Positions 1-9,267 are shown, numbered from the stretch's first letter. The stretch: DNA of 64,000 nucleotides from an uncultured Bacteroidia bacterium (GCA_902791865.1 CADAXK010000004.1:62001-126000), one strand, 5' to 3'. Numbers and translations are program-made. Notes: a model not told the origin generated them from the sequence alone.

Positions 1-441
1 ATCATCGTTCAGGTATTTCTTTGCTTCAGCATAAACATCAACTGATTTCTGAGCAAAAATGAGTTTTGCCAACGGTTCCAGTCCCTTTTCGCGAGCAACT
101 GCAGCACGAGTTCTGCGCTTTGGCTTATACGGAAGATACAAGTCCTCCAAGTCGTTCATATCCCACGACTCGTTTATGGCACGCTCGAGTTCTGGCGTAA
201 GCTTTTCTTGCTTTGCGATGGATTCGAGTATAGATTTCTTACGTGCAAGCACTTCCTTGATATGCTCGTACTGCTTATAAATCAATTCAATCTGCGTTTC
301 ATCAAGTCCGCCAGTACGTTCCTTGCGATAACGCGATATGAAAGGAATGGTACAACCGTCATCGAGCAAAGCAACAGTGTTGGATACCTGTCTTTCTGAA
401 ATACCTGTTCCTTGGGAAATTAACCTAAAAATATCCTGCAT
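1..441 (-). CDS. tex: Tex-family S1 RNA-binding protein, N-terminal part
   Basis: Partial gene running off the left edge; the first 147 residues are visible from the ATG at 441. The N-terminus contains PFISRYRKERTGGLDE, the typical opening of Tex (YhgF) proteins, followed by a Lys/Arg-rich helical stretch and YLPYKPKRRTRA, also characteristic of the family. Tex is a conserved nucleic-acid-binding transcription accessory protein with an RNase H-like core and a C-terminal S1 domain; those parts lie outside the window. It begins 5 bp after the stop of the gtrA-like gene and is probably co-transcribed with it. Identification rests on the N-terminal domain only. Confidence 0.9.
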   Translation of the reverse strand, partial: MQDIFRLISQGTGISERQVSNTVALLDDGCTIPFISRYRKERTGGLDETQIELIYKQYEHIKEVLARKKSILESIAKQEKLTPELERAINESWDMNDLEDLYLPYKPKRRTRAAVAREKGLEPLAKLIFAQKSVDVYAEAKKYLNDD

Positions 442-446
442 AAAAT

Positions 447-1019
447 TTATTCTTCAATTTTTGCGACTTCGTCCCTCTGCCGGCGCGAGAAACTAAAGTA
501 CATCTGCATAAAGTAACTGTAAACTATTACAATCACCATAGTTATTATCTTCGAGAGCATTGCTGCAATTTCCTTGTTTGTCATTCCGAAGAACGAACAT
601 CCCCAAAATCCAATGAAGTCAGCATCAACGAAAACAACCTCGTTGAACAATTTAAGCAACAAGTAATTGAGCAATATTGAACCGCACACCGTCAATCCGT
701 AGCGGAACAATTGCCGGTATCCCTGCAAGGTAGATGCGGTAAAAGTTATGTATTTCGCCAAAAGGAAACCTATGGTGAATGTTATCGGGAATTCTGTTAT
801 GAACGCTGCAATATGCGGAGAAATCACAACAAAGCCCAAATCCACATTGCTTGCACCAAATGCGTAATTGTAAAGTATATAATATAGGAAAATATCAAGC
901 AGAGTGTTCATTCCACCAGTAAATCCGTACCTGAATATTGTCTGCGGGATAAACCTGCGGAATGGCTTGTAAAACCAGTCAACTACTGCGATTATGATAT
1001 TTCTTATAGCCCTTAGCAT
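447..1019 (-). CDS. GtrA-like membrane protein
   Basis: A 190-residue polytopic membrane protein with about four transmembrane helices. The stretch FRYGFTGGMNTLLDIFLYY is typical of the first helix of the GtrA/DPMS-like family (PF04138), small flippase-like proteins often linked to export or anchoring of polyprenyl-linked sugars in cell-surface glycan synthesis. The start at 1019 is preferred over an upstream in-frame ATG at 1037 because a Bacteroidota -7 element (1027-1034) lies only 7 nt upstream, leaving almost no leader. It is followed directly by tex. The sugar substrate cannot be inferred because no glycosyltransferase is adjacent. Confidence 0.75.
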   Translation of the reverse strand: MLRAIRNIIIAVVDWFYKPFRRFIPQTIFRYGFTGGMNTLLDIFLYYILYNYAFGASNVDLGFVVISPHIAAFITEFPITFTIGFLLAKYITFTASTLQGYRQLFRYGLTVCGSILLNYLLLKLFNEVVFVDADFIGFWGCSFFGMTNKEIAAMLSKIITMVIVIVYSYFMQMYFSFSRRQRDEVAKIEE

Positions 1020-1026
1020 AGAAATG

Positions 1027-1034
1027 CAAAAGTA
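1027..1034 (-). promoter_or_regulatory. -7 promoter element TACTTTTG before the gtrA-like gene
   Basis: On the minus strand the octamer TACTTTTG fits the Bacteroidota -7 consensus TAnnTTTG. It ends 7 nt before the ATG at 1019, so the transcript would be leaderless or nearly so. No clear TTG -33 element is seen at the expected spacing. Confidence 0.45.
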
Positions 1035-1040
1035 CAATAA

Positions 1041-1168
1041 AATTTACGATTTTCGATTTTTGATTTACGATTTTAGTGTTTATGTCTAAAAGTCTGACGG
1101 GCTTGCTGGCTAACAGCCAGATTATATTTGCCGGTTCGACTTTCCGCCTTTTAGCCTGTTTGCCTTTT
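1041..1168. repeat. Degenerate intergenic repeat tract (ATCGTAAAT and word-like motifs)
   Basis: The gap between the gtrA-like gene and ung holds an AT-rich stretch built on ATCGTAAAT-type units (1041-1078), then a stretch made of short recurring words such as GGCTAACAGCC, TTTAGCCTGTTTGCC and CTGACGGGC. Related material occurs at 11083-11140 and 18770-18843 (word type) and at 13032-13062 and 45094-45133 (AT type). No coding capacity was seen. Confidence 0.5.
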
Positions 1169-1173
1169 AAATA

Positions 1174-1854
1174 TTACACATTCTCGAGACTCCAGTCAAT
1201 CGGAGCAATGCTATGCGCTTTCAAGTAGTTATTTGCCTGCGAGAAATGCTTGCATCCGAAGAAACCGCTATGAGCGCTCAATGGCGATGGATGAGCTGCA
1301 GTAAGCACAAGATGCCGATTATGGTCGATAAGCGATGATTTAGCCTTTGCATAGTTTCCCCACAACAGGAAAACAAGATTATTTTTCTGCTCGTTGAGAA
1401 TAGAAATCACCTTGTCGGTAAACCTCTCCCATCCCTTATTCTGGTGCGAACCTGCCTGATGTGCGCGGACAGTAAGTGTTGCGTTGAGAAGGAATACGCC
1501 TTGCTCTGCCCAGCGCGTAAGATTACCATGATTGGGAATCTGGAAACCAATGTCACTATTTAGTTCCTTGTAAATGTTCTGCAAGGATTTTGGAATCTGC
1601 ACTCCATATTGTACAGAAAAGCACAATCCATGAGCCTGTCCTGGACCATGATACGGATCCTGACCGAGAATTACAACCTTTACCTTGTCGAACGGAGTTG
1701 TGTCGAATGCATTAAAAATCTGACTTCCCGGAGGAAAAACCACATATTGCTGCTTTTCGGCAACGAGAAAACTCTTCAGTTGAGAAAAATACTCGCTCGA
1801 AAATTCATCCTTTAGCCGTTCGTACCACGAATCATCTATTTTTACCGTCTTCAT
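1174..1854 (-). CDS. ung: Uracil-DNA glycosylase
   Basis: Family 1 uracil-DNA glycosylase of 226 residues, which removes uracil from DNA to start base-excision repair. The water-activating loop GQDPYHG is at residues 64-70 (catalytic Asp66), and the DNA-intercalating loop [11 protein letters not shown] with the catalytic His lies near the C-terminus. The length is normal for the family. The ATG at 1854 gives the usual N-terminus; the longer reading frame to 1881 would add nine atypical residues. The gene overlaps the end of the upstream hypothetical gene by 23 bp, so the two are probably translated from one mRNA with slyD. Confidence 0.95.
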   Translation of the reverse strand: MKTVKIDDSWYERLKDEFSSEYFSQLKSFLVAEKQQYVVFPPGSQIFNAFDTTPFDKVKVVILGQDPYHGPGQAHGLCFSVQYGVQIPKSLQNIYKELNSDIGFQIPNHGNLTRWAEQGVFLLNATLTVRAHQAGSHQNKGWERFTDKVISILNEQKNNLVFLLWGNYAKAKSSLIDHNRHLVLTAAHPSPLSAHSGFFGCKHFSQANNYLKAHSIAPIDWSLENV

Positions 1855-2575
1855 CAGAATCAAACATTTTGTCGAGCACATTCTTACCGACAGGCTTCTC
1901 GTTGGTAATGAATATGCTATGTTTTACAAAACCGCCATACTGGTTAACCTCATCAATTATGCTCTGCACCAAAGCCACAACATCCTCGTAAATAGGAATT
2001 AACGCCGTACATATAGCATAATTGCCATCGTATTGTATGGATTCAGCCACCGAATCGCATTTCTCGAGGTAATATTTCGTTTCGTTGGCAATTACCTTCT
2101 TCTGGAAATCGGTATACGACTCCTTCGAAACACCGCCAAGCACAAATATATACCTCAAGCGATGATCCTTACCTCCAAGTCCCGATGCTACATATATCTT
2201 CGACTCATCGAGCAATGACGACTCGAGAAACATCTGGCACTGCTGATATGCAAGCATCGCCCACTTCCTAATTTCATCATCGCAAGATTCGAGATACTTT
2301 TCCAGAAACCTGTAAGCCTCTATCTCGCCAGTACAAGCCAGCGACACGAGCATTCGCTTGCGAGCTTCCAAATCGGTACAATCGGAAAGCCGTGCAAAAA
2401 TAGCAGACAAATCCTCATTAACATCGGATTTTCCTGCTTCCTGCATCATTGCGTAGAATTCAAGCTGAACATCGGCATCCACATTAGTTTCTACAATCCG
2501 AAACTTTTCGGGATGCTTCATTGCGATTTCTCGCATCTGCTCCAATATTTTCTCGTGTCCGCCTTCGAGCTTCAT
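1832..2575 (-). CDS. Hypothetical helical protein in the slyD-ung operon
   Basis: A 247-residue soluble protein with no signal peptide or membrane segment. The middle region (residues about 60-115) is helical with short alternating helices resembling HEAT/ARM-type repeats, for example [19 protein letters not shown] followed by [15 protein letters not shown]; the C-terminal third looks alpha/beta. I do not recognise a named family. It overlaps the slyD stop by four bases (ATGA), indicating translational coupling, and overlaps the ung start. The context suggests a role accompanying protein folding or repair, but no function can be assigned. Confidence 0.75.
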   Translation of the reverse strand: MKLEGGHEKILEQMREIAMKHPEKFRIVETNVDADVQLEFYAMMQEAGKSDVNEDLSAIFARLSDCTDLEARKRMLVSLACTGEIEAYRFLEKYLESCDDEIRKWAMLAYQQCQMFLESSLLDESKIYVASGLGGKDHRLRYIFVLGGVSKESYTDFQKKVIANETKYYLEKCDSVAESIQYDGNYAICTALIPIYEDVVALVQSIIDEVNQYGGFVKHSIFITNEKPVGKNVLDKMFDSDEDGKNR

Positions 2576-3036
2576 TTTGCGTTCCTTACATCTACAACCT
2601 TACCTATGAAATACAGGTCTTCGCCAGCATATATCGGATTGAAGTCCAAAATTACATGATCATCAGTAATTTCATTGACAACCGCATTCATAATAATGCC
2701 ATCTTCGTCCTCCATTGGAACAATGTCACCTTCCTCAGGCATATCTTCAACGCCAGTCTCATCTATGAACTCCGATTTCGGAAATCCGATGAACAAATCC
2801 TCATCTATATCGCCGTATGCCTCGTCTTTAGGAATCATAAACTTGAATTCCTGTCCAGGTTCCATTCCGACTAGTTTTGCCTCCATAGGCTCAAGAAGTT
2901 CACCCTTGCCACATACAAACTCAATGCAACCAGAACCGTCTTCCTCATTCTTTGTTGAATATGCAAGTTCCTCATTATAACCATCAAGAAACAAGTCGTA
3001 TGCGACTTTTACCAACTTTCCTTCTGCTACTTTCAT
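2572..3036 (-). CDS. slyD: SlyD-type FKBP peptidyl-prolyl isomerase
   Basis: A 154-residue cytoplasmic FKBP of the SlyD type, combining prolyl isomerase with chaperone activity through the inserted IF domain. Visible features are the N-terminal strand KVAYDLFLDG, the conserved GKGELLEPMEAKLVGMEPG segment, an acidic insert region and the return to the FKBP core after residue 110. It lacks the long His/Cys-rich metal-binding tail of E. coli SlyD. The stop overlaps the next gene by four bases. The 5' region is bordered by the left 237-bp repeat of ATPase cassette 1, so the cassette sits just upstream of this operon's promoter. Confidence 0.85.
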   Translation of the reverse strand: MKVAEGKLVKVAYDLFLDGYNEELAYSTKNEEDGSGCIEFVCGKGELLEPMEAKLVGMEPGQEFKFMIPKDEAYGDIDEDLFIGFPKSEFIDETGVEDMPEEGDIVPMEDEDGIIMNAVVNEITDDHVILDFNPIYAGEDLYFIGKVVDVRNAK

Positions 3037-3142
3037 ACATTATAAATTTAAAGGTGTAATATTAGCAATAATAATTGGAACGGCAAAGACATATTTTATT
3101 TTTCTAATTTTGGCATACGAACAATCACAAAAAGCAGCAGCG

Positions 3143-3379
3143 AGTTTCAGCCAAAATCGGAAAAATAATTCAATTTTGGCCGAAACTCAGACCATATACT
3201 AGTCATATTTTAGACTGGTTATACAGAAGTTTAAGAGCAGAAGATTGTCACTCGAAAGAAGTAAACTTTTTGGATTAAAAGTCCTTATACTCAATATTTT
3301 CGGATTACAAATCCGAAAAACAACGAGATTGAGTTTCAGCCAAAACAGTAAAAACATTACTATTTTGGCTTAAACTCAA
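3143..3379. repeat. 237-bp direct repeat, left copy, of ATPase cassette 1
   Basis: The left of two 237-bp direct repeats enclosing the ATPase gene; the other is at 4860-5096. By eye there are six mismatches. Each copy contains an outer palindrome (3143-3189, arms GAGTTTCAGCCAAAAT and its complement, about 15-nt loop), a central palindrome TTTTCGGATT-aca-AATCCGAAAA, and a second outer palindrome (3331-3379) with nearly the same arms as the first. This copy has one arm mismatch in the first palindrome that the right copy lacks. It lies 3' of the ATPase gene and 5' of the slyD operon. Confidence 0.9.
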
Positions 3380-3389
3380 ACATAAAATA

Positions 3390-4817
3390 TCATTCAGAAA
3401 ACAAATCGTCAAGCGTAACCGAAGCAGAAACTTTGTCCGAATGAGAGTTCGTCTTCAGTCCATTAGATGTAATCATAGTTAGCAACACTCCGTCATGCAC
3501 TTTCATTTCCGCACTATACACAGCCACTCTCCTTTCCAACCGTTTTTCTTCGTCCGCATCAATGGAATATGGCAACTTGGAATATTTTATCTCACAAATA
3601 TTCACATTGCCGTCAGAACGTTCTATGACCAAGTCAATCTGCACATTATCCTTCTGCTTTCTGCTGCGCCACGAAAAGTATTCCGTATTAATCCTATCAA
3701 TGCCAAGTGCCTTTTTTATCTGTGGTATATGCGACATACAAACCCGTTCAAACGAAAGTCCATACCAAGTATTAAGTGTTGGAGTTTCAATGTGGTCTGT
3801 CCAGAAATGTTCGTTGGTTGTGACATTGTTCTGCAAAAAAGTAGCGTAAAAAAGCGAAAAGAAATCCTTAATCTGGTATATTCCAGATGATGACTTTATT
3901 TTCTTTCCCTTGACATTGTACATCCGCAAGAAATCGCATCGTATCAGGTTCTGCAACAGCATAGTAAGGTTTCCGCCAGTTTTAAGACCAAGTTTCTCCG
4001 ACAATTCCTTGCGCGTAAGCCCCGATTTGTTTTCCGCCAGTAATTTTACAATGTGCTTGTAAGGTTCCGGCGAGTTGAACAAAGTCTGAAACAGCCTGTC
4101 GTACTCGAACCTAAGCACCGCATCAGATGAAAACAAAAGCCTGTCGATGTTATTTGCCAAGCTTTGTTCCTTGCGCAGCAAACTCAAATAATAAGGCACT
4201 CCGCCAAACACCATATACGACTGCAGTATCGAAGTCCGTCCCCACGAAAAGCCATTTTTAGCGAAGTATTTTTCTGTTTCGGCAAGCGTAAATGGTTGCA
4301 AGTGCATTTCCTGAGTTATACGGTTGTGAAGTCCTCCACGATTGTCGATGATTTTGCTAACCATCCACGATGTTGCTGAACCACAGACAATAAGCAAGAT
4401 ATTGTCCTGCAACGAAGCCCAACTATTCCAGAAATAGCCCAACGCACGAACAAAACCAGACCTCTGCGTATCCAAACAAGGAAGTTCGTCGATAAACACA
4501 ATGCGACGGCGTAGTTTCTTCTTTTTTGCAAGATAATCGCGTAACACAGAAAAAGCTTCGAGCCAAGTCTTTGGCGTTTTCTCCAATTTGTTTCCGTACT
4601 GGCTCATAGCATCGGTAAATGCGTGCATCTGCTCATCGAAACTACCGTCAATGATACCTGTCATAGAGAAGGCAAGCCTGTTGCGGAAAACATTGTTCAC
4701 AAGAAATGTCTTTCCTATGCGCCTGCGACCATAAATAGCAACGAACTCAGCCTTTGCCGATTGGGCATAGTGTTCAAGTTCTTCTATTTCGTTCTTTCTT
4801 CCAATAAGTTCCTGCAT
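3390..4817 (-). CDS. AAA ATPase with C-terminal nuclease-like domain, cassette 1
   Basis: A 475-residue archaeal-type ATPase. Walker A is GRRRIGKT at residues 30-37, Walker B is IVFIDELP near residue 110, a sensor-like IVCGSATSW follows, and NRGGLHNR supplies conserved arginines. After a winged-helix-like middle region, the C-terminus has QIDLVIERSDGNVNICEIKY, matching the D...ExK pattern of PD-(D/E)XK nucleases as in DUF234 (PF03008). Family biochemistry is largely unknown. The gene stands alone between two 237-bp palindromic direct repeats, 43 bp downstream of the right one. Diverged homologues at 11291 and 45135 have the same layout with other palindromes. Function is inferred to involve its own flanking repeats. 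Confidence 0.9.
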   Translation of the reverse strand: MQELIGRKNEIEELEHYAQSAKAEFVAIYGRRRIGKTFLVNNVFRNRLAFSMTGIIDGSFDEQMHAFTDAMSQYGNKLEKTPKTWLEAFSVLRDYLAKKKKLRRRIVFIDELPCLDTQRSGFVRALGYFWNSWASLQDNILLIVCGSATSWMVSKIIDNRGGLHNRITQEMHLQPFTLAETEKYFAKNGFSWGRTSILQSYMVFGGVPYYLSLLRKEQSLANNIDRLLFSSDAVLRFEYDRLFQTLFNSPEPYKHIVKLLAENKSGLTRKELSEKLGLKTGGNLTMLLQNLIRCDFLRMYNVKGKKIKSSSGIYQIKDFFSLFYATFLQNNVTTNEHFWTDHIETPTLNTWYGLSFERVCMSHIPQIKKALGIDRINTEYFSWRSRKQKDNVQIDLVIERSDGNVNICEIKYSKLPYSIDADEEKRLERRVAVYSAEMKVHDGVLLTMITSNGLKTNSHSDKVSASVTLDDLFSE

Positions 4818-4859
4818 AACAAGTAGTTTATATCGGCAGCAAAGATAATTATTTTTCTT

Positions 4860-5096
4860 GAGTTTCAGCCAAAATCGGAAAAATAATTCAATTTTGGCTG
4901 AAACTCAGACCATATACTAGTCATATTTTAGACTGGTTATGCAGAAGTTTAAGAGCAGAAGATTGTCACTCGAAAGAAGTAAACTTTTTGGATTAAAAAT
5001 CCTGATACTCAATATTTTCGGATTACAAATCCGAAAAACAACTAGATTGAGTTTCAGCCAAAACAGTAAAAATATTACTATTTTGGCTTAAACTCA
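4860..5096. repeat. 237-bp direct repeat, right copy, of ATPase cassette 1
   Basis: The right copy of the repeat at 3143-3379, in the same orientation and of equal length. Its first palindrome (4860-4906) has perfect 16-bp arms around a 15-nt loop; the second spans 5048-5096. It occupies the 5' region of the ATPase gene, so it must contain or overlap that gene's promoter, and the left copy would carry the same signals towards slyD. Homologous recombination between the copies would delete 1,717 bp including the gene and leave one repeat. Confidence 0.9.
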
Positions 5097-5115
5097 GATT
5101 ATGTATAAGTAGGAT

Positions 5116-6120
5116 TTATTGCTTTTCGATATGCCTTTTCCAAAATTCCTTTGTCATAAAAATACGAGCAAACTTTTTGTCATCCAGCTTTTTGGTAATC
5201 AACACAAAAGCGAAAGTTACGGCAAAGGCAAAAACCGCACGCACAAGTATTACGCCAGTCCAGTGCCCTCCTGCACCTATAATTAATATGGTATCCTCGA
5301 AAATGCTATGGAACAAGCCCATAAGCGTCATTGCGAAGAAAATATCCTTTGGCTTCACACCCTCTTTCCTGCCCTCGTCAACAATAAGTCCGCCACCGTA
5401 GGCAAGCCCCATTGTCATACCTATGACCGTCAGCGGTAACATACGCTCGCTTATGCCAAGCCAACCAAGCAAAGGCAGGAACATCCGATTTATAAACTTC
5501 ATAAAGCCAATGACTTCGAGCAAATGCACAAACACCACAAGCGTAAATATCACAGCGATTATAAGTCCGTAGTTTTTCAGTTCGTTCAACGCCCACTCGC
5601 CCCAACCGAGATGTCCCGGAACAAGGAATTCCGGCATTTCAACAGCGTCCTGCAATGTTCCCGTAAGCGAATATATACCATTTAATATGGCTCCTATCGC
5701 AATCGCACCAAGGAAACGAATAAGGAACATTATCCAGAACTTCACGCCTGTTTTCTTTGCAATGCCCACTTCGACAGGAATCGTATGCGCCAAAAGGACC
5801 ATCGTAAGCAGAATGGTAAGCTGTGAATGCGTAAGCGGTTCACTTAGTGAGGGATAAATCGAAAACAGCGACAAAAGTCCGCCATAAATATTGACAACCA
5901 TCGCCGATAGCCATACTATTGCAGTCTCGGCCGGCAACCCCACAATGCCCATAACCGGTTCGAGCACACCGCTGATATACGGCAGAACGCCAAATTCCTG
6001 AATCAGACGAATCACAATGGAAACTGGAATCATCAGCTTGAATAGAATCCAGCACGATGATGCCGTCCGCTTTATGCAGTATTTGAAAAATTCTACGATG
6101 CTATTGCCTTTCACCTGCAA
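5116..6120 (-). CDS. Nucleoside-recognition (Gate) domain membrane protein
   Basis: A 334-residue inner-membrane protein with about eight hydrophobic segments, related to the nucleoside recognition/Gate domain family (PF07670) that includes SpmA/SpmB and YjiH-like proteins. The segment GLAYGGGLIVDEGRKEGV and the repeated half-structure fit that fold. The transported solute is unknown. The gene follows dnaX with a 10-bp gap and is likely its operon partner. It ends about 20 bp from the right repeat of cassette 1, so that cassette sits in the 3' flank of this operon. Confidence 0.75.
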   Translation of the reverse strand: MQVKGNSIVEFFKYCIKRTASSCWILFKLMIPVSIVIRLIQEFGVLPYISGVLEPVMGIVGLPAETAIVWLSAMVVNIYGGLLSLFSIYPSLSEPLTHSQLTILLTMVLLAHTIPVEVGIAKKTGVKFWIMFLIRFLGAIAIGAILNGIYSLTGTLQDAVEMPEFLVPGHLGWGEWALNELKNYGLIIAVIFTLVVFVHLLEVIGFMKFINRMFLPLLGWLGISERMLPLTVIGMTMGLAYGGGLIVDEGRKEGVKPKDIFFAMTLMGLFHSIFEDTILIIGAGGHWTGVILVRAVFAFAVTFAFVLITKKLDDKKFARIFMTKEFWKRHIEKQ

Positions 6121-6130
6121 TGCCTTTATA

Positions 6131-7909
6131 CTAAACCTGCATGAAATCGCTGTCGCTTATCATTCCGGCAACATCTGGATTATTTTTTTTCAGATCCTCA
6201 AGCCGTTCCGACGATGTCTTTGCAATCTCCTCGTTCTTCTTGATAAGACTTTCATCAACTACATAGTCGTAAGTAAAATTCTTATTGTCGAGTTTCACAC
6301 GAATATAGTTCTGGACAAACTCTTTCTTTGGTGACAAAAGTCTAAGTTTTTCTTCATTTTCAACCTTGACGATGTATGAATTGTTGGCAGAAAGTTCTGG
6401 AAGATGAGAATTGAAATAACTGCTCCAACGAGGACTGTCGGTCCTGAACTTCTCTACGACAAAAGACAACCATGCCGAAACAACATCGGAAAGAGAATAT
6501 TCCTTTTCTCCCAAATTTGAATCATCAAAAGTAGACTCAGTAGCAATAGTCTGCTTCTCCTCCGCATTTCCTCCAAGTCCAACTATCTTGCTAAGAAGAT
6601 TTTCTGCACCCGGTTTTGCTTTATTTTCCTGCTGAACTTTAGGTGCTTCGCTTGGCTTTTTCTCCTCCACTACTTTTGCAGGTTCCGGTTTGGGTTGCAC
6701 TGGCCTTGGTTCGGGCGCGCTATATGCCTTAGGAGGTTCTGCAGCTACAGTATTTACAACAGGTTGCTTCGGTGCAACATTTTGAACTGGCTGAGTCTGA
6801 GCGACAGTAAATACATCAGTTGCAAGATTGCATATCCTAAGCAACGACAACTCGACAAGCAATCGCTTGTTCTGCGCAGTCTTGTAACTCATATCGCAGC
6901 CATTTGCAATCTGTATAGCATTGAACAAGAATGATGTAGAACACTTTTGCGCATATTCTAGATACCTTGTCTTTGTCTTGTCGCCAACCTCAATCAATCC
7001 TATCGTACCAGGATCCTTGCAAACCAACAAGTCGCGATAATGAGAAGCCAATCCTCCGATAAAATATCCACCTTCGAAACCTTTCTTAAGAACATCGTCA
7101 AAAATTGTCAAAGCATCCGCATAATTTCCAGACAAAAGCGCATCTGTCACCTTAAAATACACTTCATAATCAAGCACATTAAGGTTCTTAATCGTATCCT
7201 GATAAGTTATATTCCGTCCGCAGAAACTTACTATCTGGTCGAATATTGAAAGTGCGTCACGCATAGCGCCGTCGGCTTTCTGCGCTATCACATGCAACGC
7301 ATCCGACTCAGCCTCAATGCCTTCACGATTTGCAACAAACTCGAGTCGCTTGCGAATATCCTCAACGCTTATCCTATTGAAGTCGAATATCTGGCAACGC
7401 GAGAGAATAGTAGGCAGAATCTTGTGTTTTTCTGTTGTTGCAAGTATGAAAATCGCATGCTTGGGCGGTTCCTCCAAAGTTTTCAGGAAGGCATTGAAAG
7501 CCGCCTGCGACAACATGTGAACTTCATCTATGATATACACGCTATACGAACCCAACTGCGGAGGTATGCGAACCTGGTCTATAAGCACGCGAATATCATC
7601 CACAGAGTTGTTTGATGCAGCATCAAGCTCATGTATGTTGAACGACCTCGACTCGGCAAAAGCACGGCACGACTCACACTCGTTGCATGGCTCATGCTCC
7701 GGTGTTGGATTGCTACAATTAATGGTCTTTGCAAAAATTCGCGCACATGTAGTCTTACCTACACCACGCGGACCGCAAAACAGATATGCCTGTCCGAGCT
7801 GATTATTCTTTATAGAATTTTTCAGTGTTTGCGTTATAGCGTCTTGTCCCACAACCATTTCAAAGGTATCGGGACGGTATTTTCTGGCTGATACAATGTA
7901 TTCGTCCAT
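6131..7909 (-). CDS. dnaX: DNA polymerase III subunit gamma/tau
   Basis: A 592-residue clamp-loader ATPase that loads the sliding clamp and links polymerases at the fork. It has Walker A GPRGVGKT (residues 46-53), four zinc-binding cysteines (C65, C75, C78, C81), Walker B IIDEVHMLS and the conserved LEEPPKHAIFILATTE segment. After domain III (about residue 370) comes a long Pro/Ala/Lys-rich linker and a C-terminal tau-like region. A convincing frameshift signal for a short gamma form was not seen. It is the first gene of a unit with the Gate-domain protein. Confidence 0.95.
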   Translation of the reverse strand: MDEYIVSARKYRPDTFEMVVGQDAITQTLKNSIKNNQLGQAYLFCGPRGVGKTTCARIFAKTINCSNPTPEHEPCNECESCRAFAESRSFNIHELDAASNNSVDDIRVLIDQVRIPPQLGSYSVYIIDEVHMLSQAAFNAFLKTLEEPPKHAIFILATTEKHKILPTILSRCQIFDFNRISVEDIRKRLEFVANREGIEAESDALHVIAQKADGAMRDALSIFDQIVSFCGRNITYQDTIKNLNVLDYEVYFKVTDALLSGNYADALTIFDDVLKKGFEGGYFIGGLASHYRDLLVCKDPGTIGLIEVGDKTKTRYLEYAQKCSTSFLFNAIQIANGCDMSYKTAQNKRLLVELSLLRICNLATDVFTVAQTQPVQNVAPKQPVVNTVAAEPPKAYSAPEPRPVQPKPEPAKVVEEKKPSEAPKVQQENKAKPGAENLLSKIVGLGGNAEEKQTIATESTFDDSNLGEKEYSLSDVVSAWLSFVVEKFRTDSPRWSSYFNSHLPELSANNSYIVKVENEEKLRLLSPKKEFVQNYIRVKLDNKNFTYDYVVDESLIKKNEEIAKTSSERLEDLKKNNPDVAGMISDSDFMQV

Positions 7910-7970
7910 ATTGGAAACATTTAGGTCGCGAAATTACGAAAATGTTTTTAGATGCGGAATAATACCTACA

Positions 7971-8003
7971 AAAAAAGAGCGACACCAATTGGCATCGCTC
8001 TTC
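7971..8003 (-). terminator. Terminator after the aminotransferase gene
   Basis: On the minus strand AGAGCGATGCC pairs with GGTGTCGCTCT around an AATT loop (one G-T pair) and is followed by a T run. It sits directly 3' of the aminotransferase stop and upstream of dnaX. Confidence 0.85.
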
Positions 8004-8023
8004 AAATCTAATTGCTTTATAAT

Positions 8024-9235
8024 TTACTTCTTCATGAATTCCTTTATTGCAGATGCAAGACGCTTTACACCTTCCTCTATCTGCTCCAACGATGAATACG
8101 AGAAATTCAAACGCATTGTGTTCTTGCCGCTTCCATCGCAGAAGAAAACTTCGCCAGTTACGAAAGCAACATTGTTCTTGATTGCAACCTGGAAGAGTTC
8201 GTTTGTGTCGTAACCTTCCGGCAATGAGAGCAACAGGAACAAACCGCCTTCCGGATGTGTCCATGTAACACCTGCTGGCATGTATTTTTCGAAGCAATTG
8301 AGCATATAGTCGCGCTTTTCGCGGTACATCTCGATAGTCTTGCCGAAGTTCTTCTCGAACAAACCTTTCGACATATATCTTGCTGTTGCCATCTGAAGGA
8401 TAGCCGGTGTACAAAGGTCGGTATGCTGCTTAGCTGTTACGAACTTGTATATTACATCTGGATGAGCGAGAACCCAACCAAGACGGAAACCAGGAGCCAA
8501 AGTCTTAGAGAATGTTCCGAGAGAGATAACTCTGTGGTTCTTGTCAAGTTCGTACATCATGCGCTGAGCCTTTCCTTCGAAACGAAGTTCACGGTACGGG
8601 CAGTCCTCGATGATGAACAAGTCGTACTTGTCGGCAATGTCAATAATTTCCTGACGGCGTGATTCTGGATAAGTAATACCTGTCGGGTTCTGGAAATCCG
8701 GAATCAAGTAGATGAATTTAGGCTTCTTGCCCTGAGCCTTCATTTCTGCCAACTTAGCATCGAGAAGGTCTGGCTTCATGCCATATTCATCGAATGGGAT
8801 TCCTACAGGAACAGCACCGTATGCGCGGAATGAACCGAGAGCACCAAGATATGACGGCAAACCGCAGATGATAGTGTCGCCAGGATTGATGAAAATCCAA
8901 CCTGCAATGTCAAGAGCCTGCTGCGATGCAGTGGTAATCATAAGGTTGTCGATGGTAACATTCATTCCCTGACGAGCATAATGCTTAACGATTTCGTTGC
9001 GAAGGTCAACATCACCTTCGGTTGTTCCGTACTGCAATGCCTTTGGTCCTGCCTCATCAAGTATCTCATCGATGCACTGCTTGATGTCCTTTACCGGGAA
9101 CGATGCAGGTGCGGGCAAACCACCAGCGAACGAAATAACTTCGGGACGCTGTGTTAACTTCAATATTTCACGAATGGCTGAACGCTTTGCAGCAGCCATG
9201 TTCGTTGACATAAATTCATTTAAGTTTTCTATCAT
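8024..9235 (-). CDS. PLP-dependent class I/II aminotransferase
   Basis: A 403-residue fold-type I aminotransferase. The PLP lysine is in SLGTFSKTLAPGFRLGW, preceded by the cofactor-contacting FIIEDCPYRELRF and IPDFQNPTG segments; the N-terminus (EVISFAGGLPAPASFPV) is typical of the 2-aminoadipate/aromatic (LysN, Kat II-like) subgroup. It would transfer amino groups between an amino acid and 2-oxoglutarate in the cytoplasm; the exact substrate cannot be read from sequence. The gene is monocistronic, with its own -7 element and a strong terminator. Confidence 0.85.
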   Translation of the reverse strand: MIENLNEFMSTNMAAAKRSAIREILKLTQRPEVISFAGGLPAPASFPVKDIKQCIDEILDEAGPKALQYGTTEGDVDLRNEIVKHYARQGMNVTIDNLMITTASQQALDIAGWIFINPGDTIICGLPSYLGALGSFRAYGAVPVGIPFDEYGMKPDLLDAKLAEMKAQGKKPKFIYLIPDFQNPTGITYPESRRQEIIDIADKYDLFIIEDCPYRELRFEGKAQRMMYELDKNHRVISLGTFSKTLAPGFRLGWVLAHPDVIYKFVTAKQHTDLCTPAILQMATARYMSKGLFEKNFGKTIEMYREKRDYMLNCFEKYMPAGVTWTHPEGGLFLLLSLPEGYDTNELFQVAIKNNVAFVTGEVFFCDGSGKNTMRLNFSYSSLEQIEEGVKRLASAIKEFMKK

Positions 9236-9259
9236 GACTTATTATTTTAAAATGATGCA

Positions 9260-9267
9260 CAAAGTTA
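9260..9267 (-). promoter_or_regulatory. -7 element TAACTTTG of the aminotransferase gene
   Basis: A minus-strand TAACTTTG matches TAnnTTTG and lies 25 nt upstream of the ATG at 9235. No TTG at the usual 19-21 nt spacing is obvious. Confidence 0.45.

Noticed and set aside
3143-5096. CRISPR array or terminal repeats of a known insertion sequence
   Set aside because: The repeats are few, long and not regularly interspaced, and no Cas or transposase gene is present; the enclosed gene is a DUF234-type ATPase.
6590-6690. Possible -1 frameshift signal in dnaX (GGAGGAGAAAAAGCC on the gene strand)
   Set aside because: Only five A precede the G, the heptamer does not fit X XXY YYZ, and the SD-like sequence is too close.
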